The notes beneath the pieces were generated by a model that saw nothing but the letters and a program-made list of their open reading frames with translations, made no database searches and had not been told where the DNA came from. DNA of 64,000 nt from Ottelia alismoides (Eukaryota; Streptophyta; Magnoliopsida; Alismatales; Hydrocharitaceae), in the NCBI GenBank assembly GCA_037367405.1, contig JAZKJV010000299.1:124001-188000 (forward strand), read 5' to 3'. The position numbers were made by a program, and so were the translations under genes. Of the stretch, positions 11,964 through 24,573 are shown piece by piece. Position 1 is the first letter of the stretch; each line of letters opens with the position of its first letter.

Positions 11964-13664
11964 CCCTCCTATACTTGCCTTTGCTAGTCCCTAGAAAACA
12001 CTTATGTAATAAGTATATAAAAGAATAAAGAAGAAAAGAAAGAAAGAATAGGTGGATTTGATTTCAATAATTTAAACTTGTCTGTACAAAATCAAAGTTT
12101 GGAGCTCTGGCCAAACCTTGATGTGAGAATGTGTGTGAAACCAAGACGGGAACCAAATTTAAAACACAATAGCCTCCGAGAATCACAGAACTCGGTTCAA
12201 ACCACCTCAATAGCCAGGTCAGAACTAGCCTACATCATACGCAAACCCTTATGACTATGAAGTTGACTTGTACCGTGTAAGTGATAATGGCTCTCCCCAA
12301 CTGAAATGACAAAGGAACTGACTTCTTCAGAATGACAACCCAATGATTCCCCAATCGAGCACTCTGTCCTCGAGGAGCGGGGTATTCCCTTCTAAGTTCA
12401 AGTGGCATCCAACTCAAGAGGAGGAGGTGAAGAAAAGAATGGACAGTAGACAATGTAACTACCTATCCTGGGATGCATGACCAATGTAGTCAAGTCATCC
12501 AGCTACAAGCTCACATGGTATAACTTTGATGCTCAAGCTTGCTTATTTTCTATACAACATATATACATACTCTGACAGGAATTTTATTTTTATTTGCAGG
12601 CCTGTACACTTTTTTGGAGTTTTTTTCATACCATTTACATCATCAACATTTACATAAGGAGTTTTTCGTCTTGAGCAGAAGACTATCCCTCTTTTGAAGC
12701 TTTATTGCAACCCACACTCTACTGTCATTCCAGTTCATGGCAACTGGACCGGGTTGGGGTGCACTTCCCTCCCTAGACGAAGACGAATGTTTCCACCCCT
12801 GTGTATCTCAGACTGGCAAATCCAACCCCCTCACCACTCCAACTGAGTTGAGCCAAGTGAAAGGTGCAAGTATCCAAGTTAGGTCACGACCGACAAGAGT
12901 CATGCATGCGTCTCGAAAAGTTCTACTTAGTCAATTGAGATGACTTGAACCCAGCCCTGAGTCTCAAACAATTAAGTCCCAATGGACCTGAAGTACCTTA
13001 AACCTTGTTCCCATAAGGTTCCAATGGAATTAGGTGCAGTAAGATTCAACTAAGCTCCAATCTTCGACTTTATTGGATTAGTTCAATCGTCATGCTCAAT
13101 TGAAAAGACTGTGAATGCTAGAAAATGCTATGTACACTGATACAAAGAATGATGCAATTTTAAAGAATCTTGAAAATAAAAAGAATTTTGACTTAAAGAA
13201 TTTTGCAAAAAGACTTTTTGGCACAAGAAATATAAAATATGTACAACTATTTACACGGGCATTATGCTTATTTATTTATTTATTTATTTAGGTATATATA
13301 TAATTGGTAAAAAAATTGGTTTATTTAGATATATATTTTGTTCCTTCTTAATGATGCATTTATTCCTCAAATTTATTTGAAAATAATTTTGAAAACTATA
13401 GCGCACAATAATTTTTGCAAATATTTACAAACATTTGAAAGCCATTTTGCAAAGATTTTTCACACAATATTTATACATATTTTTTCACAAAATCTTTATA
13501 ACCATTTTCAAAATCATTTGCAAATAGGTTTCTCAAAGATTTTATTTCACACAAAGAAAAGGATTTTCACAAATCAACACATTTTTACAAAGGTTGAAAA
13601 TATTTGACAAAAAAGTTTTCCAAATGAGTCACACCATTTTTCAAATTATATTGCAAAAGCATTT
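11964..13664 (-). mobile_element. Element B remnant: polypurine tract and part of the 3' non-coding region
   Basis: The first bases (11964-11975) complement a polypurine tract, agtataggaggg in sense, directly bordering the LTR. The rest is similar to the 3' region of element C along its length: 11976-12060 to 56655-56740, 12661 onward to 57328 onward, and 13365 onward to 58114 onward. There is no gene in it. At about 13665 the similarity breaks off inside a run of cattttt-like repeats, and LTR sequence begins. The rest of B's interior (pol, gag, leader, PBS) has been deleted. Confidence 0.8.
13268..13290. repeat. (TTTA)n microsatellite
   Basis: Tetranucleotide repeat in the B 3' region, next to an AT-rich low-complexity stretch. 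Confidence 0.8.
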
Positions 13665-14130
13665 TTGGGTTTTTATTTTGTGTATTAAATGAACACTGTG
13701 TATTATTTTTGTACAAACTCAATTTTATATTTTTATTTACATTATTATCTACAACTTTCATGTACAAAGTTTCTTTATTTGATGAGTAAATATTAAAGAA
13801 TAAAATAGGTGTCAAAAATGCCTAGAATGAAAGAATTGGGTTTTTATTCCATTTTAGGCCCTTATCTCCCCCTACTTTAATCCTTGTCAACCAACTCAAT
13901 TCTTGACTTGGTCTCGAGGTTCAGGTTCATAAAATATTTTCGATATTTTATTCCTTTGTTCTTTTATTCTCTTTATTCTATACTTTTGGCATTAAAAACC
14001 TTATTTTATGCACACATAACACCATAAATAATGAATGCAATTTTGCATAAATTAATGCTATTTACATGCATTACCTAGGGTTTCTAAGGCCAAAATGATA
14101 GAATAAAGGTGATGAAAGGGAGATTCATCA
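13665..14130 (-). repeat. Truncated 5' LTR of element B (U3 end only)
   Basis: About 465 bp closely similar to 11510-11963, including the tract around cccttatctccccctact and the terminal gattcatca. The two stretches look roughly nine-tenths identical by eye. The LTR end at 14130 is followed not by a polypurine tract but by the leader of element H. It is therefore the outer edge of the A/B unit, and gcgtc (14131-14135) is the expected target duplication. Confidence 0.8.
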
Positions 14131-14961
14131 GCGTCTTGAATCTACATAGATGAATGGAGCACCTAAGGTCTAGGGGAGGGTGTCGAATCAGGCAAGGCTC
14201 AATCAACCATGCATTACCCTAGATTCCCCAACTCACACATGAAACCAACAAATGTTGATTATTTATCTTGTCATTTTTATTGGTGAGAAAATCATTCTAA
14301 TTTACGTAAGGATTAATAAAATGTTGAATCAGAACATCCTACGTAAACAAGGGTGTTGCTCTCCCAAAACATTATGGTTAACTTGCGTTATCAGTCCCAA
14401 TTTTAAGATTCAAGGTTATTATTGTTTTACTGTGAATATAAATCAATCATTCAACATCTACCGTTCATTACCAATTTCCATTAATCCTAGGTCATCAAAC
14501 GAGGAATGGAGTTCGAGAAAAAGCCAATGTACTCGATAACATCATCATCTATGCTAAGAGAAAACTCGTAGTGCCTTGAGCGAAATTCGTGAAAAATAAG
14601 TCTGAGTTAAAACCAAAAAATCAAATGTATGCAAGTCGATGAAAAACTACACCTAACATGCTTCTATTAGCGGGAAAGAACAGATTTTATTTTTGGCTAA
14701 GTGAAGCGATGTCTATGTGCATCTAAATTTAATGTGTGTCCTACCTACGATCAAACACATAGAAAAAATGTGAAAGTAGCTCAGAGAGCCGCATGCCTGA
14801 TCCTAGGTCGACACTCAAGTGGGGAGATCACTACACAACCACGAAAACCATTGTTCATTTACACTCGCGAGTCTTCGAACGAAGACCACTGTAAAGACGA
14901 TTATTACATGGAATAAAATAAAATGCAAGAATTATCTATTTCTCCAACAATTCTTTTGCGG
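14131..14961 (-). mobile_element. Element H: leader remnant only
   Basis: No coding sequence remains. The sequence matches the PBS-proximal leader of the other elements: the gttgctctccc block (14354-14364), the sense motif TGGGACTGATAA (14388-14399), and a spacer of similar length to the PBS. The A/B unit appears inserted in it at 14130/14131. Its gag and pol would then lie left of the window. Confidence 0.72.
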
Positions 14962-14977
14962 CTCCTCACAACGATGC
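14962..14977 (-). other. Degenerate primer-binding site of element H
   Basis: The sense strand reads GCATCGTTGTGAGGAG, matching the tRNA-Asp-type PBS of F and G in its core GCATCGTTG. It directly precedes the LTR edge tgacaattgg. The tRNA-terminal bases are altered. Confidence 0.7.
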
Positions 14978-16978
14978 TGACAATTGGTGTTGGCGACGTG
15001 GACTGTTGTGGACCGTCCGATCTAAGAGATCAGATGGTAGCTGGAAGCTCGAGGAAATGGCGACGTGGCTGACTGTGGACCATCCGATCATAAAGATCGG
15101 ATGGTGTCTGTACGAGGGAGGGGAGATGATGTGGCTCACTGTGCGCCGTCTGATCTTGCCAATCGAATGGTGCTTGTACGTCATGTTCATCATCTCCGCT
15201 GCCTCCTGCGGTGGAGTTGGCTGAGCTCCGGTGAAGGTGCCCTTGCTCTGCCATGCCGTGGGTGGACGTCTATAGCTTGATCCTAAGTTGATGATGATGC
15301 AGCTCTGACGTTCGTGATTCGCTGGGGCAGTCTGGATGGTGGAGGCGGCTCGAAGTCGCCGATGATGGAGAGCCTTAAATCCCCCCAGCAAGATCTCTGA
15401 CCATTCAAGGATACCTGCAACATTAGTATAATAGCCGAAGCATATGTTTTGTGCAAGGGGGTGGAATGGAATGGCAAGCCTTGAGGGGTGGAGAACGCAG
15501 TAGCCAAAGACATCTTCTCCGGCGAGCTTGGAGGAAAGGGGGCAGAGTGGTCTGAGGTTGCGGAGGAGAGAGAAGGTGAGTGGAGGTGAGCGTGTGGATG
15601 AGGGAAGTAAGGTGAAACTCGGGGGATGATCAACGTGATGTGTAGATGCGAGTAGAGGTCTAATAAAATAGAAGAAATTCAAAGAAAAAGCAAGGAAAAA
15701 ATCAAGAGCTTACCTGGAGGAGCTGGGCAGTCATAGGGCCTGTGCGTGGGCATCGACGTGAAGCTTTGGTTGTTGCCGAACTCCACAAGCCATGAAGAGC
15801 AGCTCATAGGCGTGATAGAGCCAAGGCATAGCCTACCATGGCTATGGGTCGACACCGGAGTCGATGACGGTCGTCGTAACCTCGATCCGACCTCCCCCTA
15901 TCACGGGGAGGCGAAGAGGAGCTAGGCCAAGACCCACATACAGGTGGACGAGGAGGAAATGCAGCGACAAAGGCTAAATTAAAGGTTCGAAATTGAAGTG
16001 CAGGTGCTGGACTCTGTGGAATGCGTGGGCGACGTGGAGCGAAGGAGAGGGAGATATGGCGAGTTAAGGGGTACGCGAGGGTGAGGGATGATGGGTCTTG
16101 GTCAGGGGGCGGTTAGCGAGATGAGAGGAGTGATGTAGAAGTGGTGATAATGTGTAGGGGGCGAGGTGGAAGCGAAGTAGGAGACGTGGGAGAGAGGGAG
16201 GAATGGAGGAAGGGGACCAACACTTGGCCGTTGGATCTCGCGATCCAACGGTTGAGAGGTGGGCGCTAACTAGTGGTCCCAATCGCATTGATGAAAGAAT
16301 TGTCGAGGGCTGAGGAGAGTGCCATGTGTCTCTAGGATATGCGGTTTGAAACGAATGGATTAGATGTGATCTGAGGGTGGATCGAAGGGTGGAGAGCATA
16401 GTGCATATGTGCGGTAGAGATGAATACTCCCGGAGATGATCAGGAAGCTATGGAGGTGACACATGGCAAGATGGAAGAAAGGCACAGATGGACGATCGAT
16501 ACGAGATGTGATGGCTCATCAAATGGTGGAGGGTAATTGTGGGAAGGAGCGGCTGGAATGGAAGTGTCCAGAGTTGATCAAACAGTGGAGAATTGGGGGT
16601 GTGTGGCGGAGAAAGAAGTGGGCCACGTGGCTCAACCAGAAAGAGCCACGTTGCCCAATCAGGTTATTCAGACAAAGTTGCATGAAAAAGGAGAAAAAGG
16701 CCGAATTTGGAAAAACTAAAAACATGAAAGTTCTAGATCTCGAGATCTATAATTTTCACGTTGACCAAAAACAGAAACGTCAAATAAGGGGAGAAATATT
16801 TTTGCGAGCATTTCTAAGGGTATAAAAACACTATGATTTTTAGTTTTATTATTTTTTTTGTATTTTTTATTTATTCTAAGGATCAGATATGTATAACGAT
16901 TTATCTGGTTTTATTGACATTAATTTAAGCAAGGGGGTTAATATCTGCAAATTAAGATGATGAAATCGAGTTTTATCA
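14978..16978 (-). repeat. 5' LTR of element H, about 2.0 kb
   Basis: The left edge tgacaattgg follows the PBS. The right edge gatgaaatcgagttttatca aligns with the ends of the C LTR (gatgaaatgtggattcatca). Most of it is GC-rich island and the AT-rich parts are short, so it is either a shorter subfamily or internally deleted. The open frame at 14966-15682 (minus, 238 codons) crosses the LTR/PBS border and has no recognisable domain. A G-box palindrome, GCCACGTGGC, lies at 16621-16630 in the promoter part. Confidence 0.72.
15012..15171. repeat. Three tandem hairpin units, about 67-bp period, in the H LTR
   Basis: Inverted repeats lie at 15012-15038, 15079-15105 and 15145-15171. The middle one is a perfect 11-bp stem (ACCATCCGATC and GATCGGATGGT) with a 5-base loop. 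The outer two are the same stem with mismatches. Each unit also repeats the gtgg spacer before the left arm. Confidence 0.85.
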
Positions 16979-18837
16979 GGAGGAGGCTGGGTGTAATGCT
17001 GATGAGGCTGCTATTGCCTCCACTGTTGTCCCCGATACTGGGGATGAGGACCGTGTTGTTTCTAGGAGTACTAGGGCTGCTATGGTTGGTTGCTCTTCCT
17101 GTAACAGAGGCTGTTGTTGGGATGAAGTGTCTCTAGTAGACCATCGGAAGTCGGGGTGGTCGTAATGGATCCCGATCTGCGGTTGGTACTGGGAGTACCG
17201 GATCCTGTTGACTTCCATAAACGGCTCCTGATGCTCGTGGAGTGGCGGGGGAAGGGCGGTCAAGGGCTGATTCGGATGATATATCACCATCTGAGTGTCT
17301 GAAGAGGGTGGTAGTAGCTAGTACTGTTAGAGCTACTGGATGGGTTCTGCATGAATGTGGTGAACCTAGTGGTATGAGGTGGAAGACTGTGAAGTGCTGC
17401 TCCCTAGATTAGTTTGTGACGTGGAACGGGCCTGAGAAGCCATATGTGCAGGCACATGATCTAGGTCTTCAGGTCTCTCAATGTTTAGTCCAGTTCATCA
17501 ATCTTATTAAGCTTATCCATGCCTTAGTACTGCTTCTTCTCAATGATTTCTATCCGACCCAACTTCCGGCTAATGATACCCATAACAACAGCCGACGACT
17601 CTGCTTGTGCTACTGTTGATTAAGATGTAGAAGGACCGAGCTCAATGTGTGCAATCCTATGATAAGAAACCGCCTATGGAAGAGGCTTCCCCTGAGTGTA
17701 GACAAGGGTCTGGGACATCACTATGTAGTTTTCTGCCATCTCCTCGTAGATGGCCTAGACCTGGTCTTCGTCCTTGGTGAAGTAGGAACTTCCGCACAAG
17801 GCATTAACTAACCCCTGTAGCTCAGGTGTCATCCCATAAAAGAATCTCTGGACGAGGTTGGGCTTGCTGATCTGGTGGAGGGGACACATGTCGATGAGCT
17901 CTCTGAAAAGATCCCATGCTTCATGGAACTATTCATTTGGGATCATAGTAGAATTGTTTATCATAGCTATAGCTCCATTGGCCCAGTCGAGTGGATAGTC
18001 CTTGTTCAAGTACTCGGCCCAGAGCTGATCCCAAGTAGTGACCAGCTCCGCCAGGTGCTTTAGCCAGTAGGATGCTCTGTCAGCCAAGGAGAATGGGAAG
18101 GCAATCAGCTTGATAGTGTCCTCGTCCACTAATCTATCGTGGACGGTGCTGTAGATCATATCAAACTCTTGTAGATGGCGATGAGTCTCCTCGCTGGCTA
18201 GCCCATGTAACTTGGGCAATAGCTGGCAGGTCTGAGGGCGAAGCTCGAAGTCACCTAAGATCTCGGGCAGCTAGATCCATCTGTGGGTAAGAGTTGCACC
18301 AGGATTGTGCAACTGCCTCATAGTGCGTGGTGGTTTGGCGGGATCTCGTGGTTCGTCCTGACGTCCACCCTCAACTCTTGGTATCTCCCCACCGGCTGGT
18401 CGTTCTGGTTCATCTCGCCCATCTAGCATCTGTGCTATTTCCCTCCTTACTTCAGCCATAAATGCTCCTTGGTCCCTGACATACCTCTGCATGGTCTCCA
18501 AGGAGGCTAATAGCGTGTTGTTGATGGCAGTCTGATCCAATACGAACGAAGAATCTTGTGGCTGCTCATCAGTCCTTCCCTCACTGCTGGCCATATCTCT
18601 GGTCTCTACAAAGGCAAAAGACCCTATCTCAGGTGTTGTCAAGTGAACATATAGCTATGCTAACCCCTCAGCTGGTACCTCAGGAGTTGAAGAATGGTGG
18701 TCAAGGGGGAAGTGGGTGGAGGCAAATCCGGGTTCAGAGAGTGGGTCTGAGCTCTCTAAATCCGCCCTAGATGGATGGTCAGGAGTGCTGGAAAGTGATG
18801 ATGCTAGAGGAAGCCTAAGGGACCTCCTACCCATCAT
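16979..18837 (-). pseudogene. gag remnant of element F
   Basis: The start is the Met pair M-M-G-R-R-S-L-R ending at 18837. Element D has the same N-terminus at 48384, which supports this start. The frame continues through S-F-A-F-V-E-T, then the retrotransposon gag core (D-E-D-T-I-K-L-I-A-F-P-F-S-L, Y-W-L-K-H-L and E-Y-L-N-K-D-Y-P-L) at 17929-18219, and on to E-A-W and the E-L-Q-G-L segment near 17830. In-frame stops lie near 18655, 18270, 17928 and 17757, and the last part (16976-17290) is in another frame. It is cut at 16978 by the outer edge of the H LTR, so protease and pol are absent. Confidence 0.87.
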
Positions 18838-20266
18838 CGTGATCAGGGGATTTATGAAGAGTAGATATGGGAAGAATGCATAATGAGAAAACAAACCCCC
18901 AATTCACCAACGGAACACAATGTGATGACCATAAAGGCTCAATCAATTATCTTGTCAAATTTTATTTTTGGTGATAATCAGAGTGGTTAAGCGAGCTGTT
19001 AGGAGCCGATTCTCCCTGAAGACTGGCCCGGATTCCTACGACTAGTTGTGCCTATTTCCAGCCAGTGTGGGTGTAAGTACGGATCGTTTCCAGCTACCCA
19101 TTTTGCTTGAGGATTGTGCTTGTGCGGTGTCTTCTAAACCACTAACTCTGCTAAGGAAGTCCGGACCGATTACCGACTACCTGAAAGTCCTCACTGGAGA
19201 ATAGCTAATCATTTTTTCAACCAGTAGTCTCAAGAGAGTCTAGGCATGGCTCTATCCTACTGTGCGGTTCACTCAACTCTCTATAGATAAACCATACAAT
19301 GAGGGGGTTACTCTCCCCAAAACAAGAATTTTTCGTGAAGTATGGTTTTAGGTCAAGTTTGCTTTAATAGTCCCAGATTTTATTTGGTTATTTCTTTTTA
19401 TGTCTTTTTCTAAATAACACAACGACTATTGAATTTTCTGATTTTCTTTTAATTTGAATCCAAGAAAACAGAAGGAGGAAGACGGAAAAGCCGATGTGCG
19501 ATCAAACAAAATGATGCATGCGGAGATAAAAATGTGTACCTTGCTTATGCACTCTACATGCAGGGTGATCCACGCATAAAATTAAAGACAGAATTTAAAC
19601 TAATCTATATGATGCACGAGGAAATCATCTCTTGGATGAGCAACTTTTATTAGCGAGAAGAGCTGGTAGTTAAATAATTAGAGAAGAGACCTGAGTCAAG
19701 TCTTAAAGGTCGATCACTGCTTACCATAGTGGGTCCTACAAGTGTTGTATACGTTCTCTCCGGTGCATGGTCTCTTAACTAATTTAATTAACTTTTTCCT
19801 TTATTTGACTATGTCCTTATATGATTTATAGGAGCAGATAGTCTATTAGGGTGTTTGGACCTTAGCCAATTACCGAGCACAAGCAATAAATTTCCTAAAT
19901 CTAGGGGCCAAATCCTCGGGAATCAAATAGAAAACAAAAGTTGAAAAATAGTGAAAAAATTGATGAGGTCCCCCGAGTGCACTGGCACTTGGTGAAACAT
20001 ACCCCGAAATAGTTCAAGTTTTAGAGAGTGTCCAAGTGTTCTAAGTTACTACAAGAATATGTTCAAATGAAATGAAATTAAATCTATCTAATAAAAGCGA
20101 TCCTTCTACTCCTCTGCTCCTCCTCATGTGTGGGTCCCTTCAAAGTGAACCGGGTAGCCCTCAAGCGGTCCCTCGCACGAAAAGCAAAATAGAAGATTGG
20201 TCAGAAACAACTCCAAGAGATAGTAGCAAAAATAGATAAAAATTGAAATCAAACTACTAAGCAGTT
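18838..20266 (-). other. Untranslated leader of element F
   Basis: There is no gene here. It matches the D leader in inverse orientation. The TAATAGTCCC block is at 19364-19375, the GTATAC block at about 19705-19760, and a shared block around the CTCTACATGCAGGGTGATCC core at 19552-19571 lies opposite D 47703-47722. Confidence 0.8.
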
Positions 20267-20285
20267 CTCCGCAGCAACGATGCCA
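20267..20285 (-). other. Primer-binding site of element F (tRNA-Asp type)
   Basis: The sense strand reads TGGCATCGTTGCTGCGGAG, keeping TGG at the priming end. It is separated from the LTR by six bases. Confidence 0.88.
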
Positions 20286-22605
20286 TTCCAATGACACGGA
20301 TTTCACAATCAACTGAGGTGGAATAAATAAATCAATCGTTGTTGTCCTCAATCAATCAAACCAATCAACCAAAAATCAAACCAGTGAGAATCAAATAGTG
20401 AATGTAAGCGGTTTCACTACTTTTTATTTACCTAGTATAGCGATCAAGGTCGAACACAAGGAGAACAATTAAAATCTAAGTAATGAGATTTCATGAATAA
20501 AAAGGCTTCTTAGTGGTTTTTGTTTTTTTCAATTTTTAATTTTCAAAATAAAACAACAAGCACGAGGAATAAAAAGACCAACACACTATTTTTTTGTATT
20601 TTCTTAATTGGGAAAAAAGGCTCAGAAAATTGTAATAAAAATATTTTTGTTTTTATATATTTTAATTTGTTTTTTTTAATTTTTATACAATTTTTAAATA
20701 TTTTTTTATAAATTTATAAAAATCCAATAATGACAACAATGACAAACAATATACATCTAGGAGTAATTTGCAAGTTAAAAATAAATAAAATGCACAAAAC
20801 TATAGTGGTGATTTTTATGATAAAGTAGATTTGATTATCTACAAACAAAGACTAAAATCACTATTTTTGGATTTTTCTACAATTTTATATAATTTTTACA
20901 AGTTGTAGAGTTATTTTACAAATTTTATGGCTTTTATAAGGTATTTTCAAACAAAAATGATGATGAATATAAAGGATGATAAAAGACAACTACCCTAACT
21001 TTTATGGATTTTTTGAAGGTTTTTTTCCGAATTTTTATAATTTTCCGAAGACAAACACGACACTTTTAAGGGCTTTTGAATTTTTAATAATAGAAATACA
21101 TGCAAATCAACACCCAAAAATCACCACAAAAAATACAAGCTAGCAGGAGCTATATGTAATGTTTAGATATTTTTTTGGATTGTGTTGCTATTTATTCCAT
21201 CAAATAAAAGACAAATAGTGAAAAACAATTCACAAGAAGCTATTCGTAAAGAAACTAAGTTCTGAGGGCCAAATTATAACAAGCTAGAATGTACAAGGTC
21301 CTCTATGCAATTAATCCACCAATACGTGCATAACATGTGATTCACAACTCACAGAGGTATAAGTGCAAATATCAAAACATAAACTTCATTCCATAACAAG
21401 TAAAAAGTTCATACCAGATACTGCAAATAACAAAAAAAGTTATGCGGGGACACATGTGGACTTGGCCCAACTAGACCAAAATGCAAATAAATAAACTATA
21501 GGCTCCAAACTACAAAAGTTCTTAAGTATCTATTACAATTATTTAACTGAAATGAAATAACATAAATTACATGGGAAAAGTGAAGTTTACCCTTGCAGGC
21601 GTGGATGATGCGTGGCCCTGAGAAGATCTTATAGACTAGGGATCTGCACTGACATAGGATCCTAATGACCGTTGGGACATGGATATGACGGCTCTGATCG
21701 CAGGTGAGCTTGCGTGTCAGATCCATATCAAAAGCTGATCCGACGCTATGGATAAGGGGATGATCATGCGGCTCTGATGGAATCTGGTGAGCATCTTTGG
21801 ATCTGATGGGAGATAAGGATGCTGGAAGAACATGCGTCTAGGGAGCTTTGATCGATGAAAGATGGAGATCTGCAGTTCTGATCGATGCTCCAAAAGGATC
21901 AACAACTTCGGGGAAGTGCTCCACGTCGGATGGTCAGCTCTGATGAGAAGGAGGGCAGTCGGATGATCGAGGAAATCAATCTCAACCTGAAGTTGCTCCG
22001 CCTGAGCAGCAGGTGCACAAACTCGATATCCTCGCACTCTTCAACACCATCAAAGGAAACTAGGACTTGGGGGCGTAGCTCCGATCCAGTTATTGCTCGA
22101 GAAACATCAAGAATAGAGGGGTAATGGGGACTTGATCTTCGACATATATGGAGGAGGGAGATCAGACCTTATTCTTGCTCTGATGAGCAAGCCTAACGGG
22201 GTTAGGTCGCGAAGGAAGGATGGAGATGATGCCGGGTATCGGTCAGCACGTGGATGCGTAACGGAGCTCCAGACCCGATGGTCAAAACAGGTGGAGTGGC
22301 GACAGAGTAGATGGACTGAATCGAAAGGGAACCGAAAATGGAAGCGAGAAAAGGGATACTTGGAGTCACTGACGTGCTCAGGAACTTCAGGTGAGGCGGT
22401 CGATGAGGTTATGGCCTCAACCAAGTTGCAGAAGGCCGGGAGGCTTGTCGCGGTGGAGATGTCCGGCTATGAGCTAAGCATGTGCAACCAGGTGTTCACG
22501 GGAGCTCCAAAGGTGTCCTACGATGAGTTGTCACTATCTTAGAGTTGGTTAAGGGGTAGTGGTGGTGCGAGGCACGAGCTGTTGAGCTCGGGAGGCGAGA
22601 GAGAC

Positions 22606-22613
22606 TATATATA
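22606..22613 (-). promoter_or_regulatory. TATA box of the F LTR
   Basis: TATATATA is flanked by CTTCCC upstream and GTCTCTCT downstream on the sense strand. It lies at the boundary of the GC-rich island, like the A and D boxes. Confidence 0.65.
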
Positions 22614-22817
22614 GGGAAGCTAGGGTCCAGACATATTGGAAGATTTAGCAAAACCCTAGCACGATCCGGCTTTGCATAGGGATCCACGAGGATCTTGGAT
22701 CATAGGAGCATAATCGGGTGCAAGAACTGAGGTGAAATGTGATTGGGTCTGATTGGGAAAAAGTGGAGAAAAGAGCTCCAGCGAACGAAAGTCGAGTTGA
22801 CCCGGCAAAGGGAGAAG

Positions 22818-22833
22818 GTTGACTGGAGTCAAC
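22818..22833 (-). promoter_or_regulatory. Inverted W-box pair in the F LTR
   Basis: GTTGACT and AGTCAAC are inverted across two bases, about 205 bp upstream of the TATA box. Confidence 0.55.
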
Positions 22834-23613
22834 AATTTGACATGGACCAGTAGGAAAAATCCAGGCCAAAAATTGAAAGAAAAATAAATATAAAATAGTA
22901 TATGATTTTAAAATAAAAAGCGAATAAACTAAAAAATGATTATTATTTTATAAACTATTTTTTGTGATTTTTAATCATTTTTAGGAATTTTTATATATAG
23001 TATATACAATATACCATATTATATACAAGTATAATATACCTATATATTATATACAAGTATTTTTGTTTTGTTATTTTTATAACTATTTTTATTTTACAAT
23101 ATAATCAAAGAAATATAAAAAAATTTATTTGATTTTTGCAAGTTAAATAAAGGTATTAAATAAATAGGGATTGTATACAAAATACACACATATGGTTTTT
23201 GCACAATGATTTGTGGAATTTTCTTTTATTTTATTTTGTATTTTTTAACTTTTTTTTATTTTTATTTCATTATTAAGGGTATGTACAAGTGTGAGAAAAT
23301 ATAAAAAACAAATATTTATTTGTATATACAATATATAATGTACCCTATCTCTCTATACTTATTTCTTGTCGATCAGGTCAAGACTTGACCTTATCTTTGG
23401 GGTTTGGGTCACTCTGTATTTATTCTAAATACATCCTTCTTTTTCTTATCCCTTTATTTTTTTATTTTTGGAAAATATGTATTAATTATGCAATATTAAC
23501 AAGGACCTGTACAATGTTAATTTATTGTATTTACATATAATTATAGTGTTTTTGCTAAAAGATAAAGCTAAAATAAATAGAATAAAGAATGAGAATCGTA
23601 GATTCATCATGGG

Positions 23614-24552
23614 TCAAGGAGGTTTTCGACAAACCTTCTTGTGAGAGTGTGGTGGGAGATAGTATGGAGATGTAGAATGGGGTGAAGAGGGAGAAGATGT
23701 AAATTTCCAACCAACGTCAGAGTCATCCCTAGAAGAATACTAGTCATACGTAGAGGATCTCCAACTATTGTCAACTAAAGGTAAGTGTCCTTTGATAACT
23801 GTTGCACTGATTACACTTTCCTGGTGTACCACTTCAGGACTAGATAAGCAACTTCACAAGGAATCTTCAGAAGTCACATGGTTTCTATGGTCAAAGGTGA
23901 CTTTCTTAGTAGGTTTGCTTTTGTATGAATCATTGGGAGGAGGAAGGTCAGAGTTCTTCTCCCTATCATGAGTAACCGGTCTGGAAGTTGTGGCATTTAT
24001 GGTTTCCTCATCAGATGAATCACCGTATTCATTGACCCACTCCTGTACGGTTATGACACGTCTCGGGGGAGTTTCCTCAGTTTGACTAGGCATTGCGAGC
24101 TTATTCCTGGTGGCAGTATGAGTGATGGTTGGGGATGTTGATGTCACGTTCTAATATCCATGAGTTTTGGTGTCATAGAAGGTTTCCTTAGGTATAAGCA
24201 TTGACTCCTGGAATGATTCAAGTATTTCATGAATTACTGCCGACTCAAAATTTGGACCACTCAAATTATCTTGACAATTCTCATAAACATGATCTAATTC
24301 TGCATAAGCTCATATATCTAGGTTCATCATATGAGCATTATCATGGTGGTTCTTCATGGAGGTGTGGTGAGAATCAAAGGTTGGTCCAATAACTAGTCTC
24401 CCGGGTGTCTCTCCTAGGGTTTGTGTATATGTTTCATGAGGGGAGGCCTGATCATATGAAGTATTTGACTCGGTGGTGTCCTCTTTGCCACGAACCATTG
24501 GTGGCTGGCTAGGTTGTCTCGGGGTCGGGGATGTCATTGCGGGCTTGTACAT
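23614..24552 (-). pseudogene. Post-protease coding remnant of element G (unknown function)
   Basis: I do not recognise a domain. In one frame with stops it reads, after the protease, a Pro/Ser/Thr-rich part. Then comes a segment with W-V-N-E-Y-G-D-S-S-D-E (near 24030), a charged part with P-P-P and T-K-K-V-T, and a C-terminus K-V-C-R-K-P-P followed by a stop at 23614-23616. G2 carries the same protein (34103-34636, better preserved). It occupies the place of the acidic linker between protease and RT in elements C and D, but no RT follows. The similarity between the copies argues it was coding when the family was active. Confidence 0.6.
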
Positions 24553-24573
24553 CGTGGTCTGAGTTTAGGAATC

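Larger units (their letters stand above)
20292..23609 (-). repeat. 5' LTR of element F, 3.32 kb
   Basis: It runs from tgacacgg (next to the PBS) to gattcatca. The layout is the same as in A: AT-rich U5 side (20300-21580), GC-rich island (about 21590-22830), TATA box, W-box pair, AT-rich U3. The right edge abuts the coding remnant of element G, five bases from a stop codon, so it is the outer edge of F. The expected target duplication is tgggt (23610-23614). Confidence 0.88.

Noticed and set aside
14966..15682. 238-codon minus-strand open frame
   Set aside because: It spans the PBS/LTR border of H, has no recognisable domain, and lies in a GC-rich island where long chance frames are expected.
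14978..23609. F as a simple element with LTRs at 14978-16978 and 20292-23609
   Set aside because: The two LTRs differ in length and text, the left one is preceded by its own PBS, and the flanking bases (gatgc and tgggt) do not match as a target duplication.
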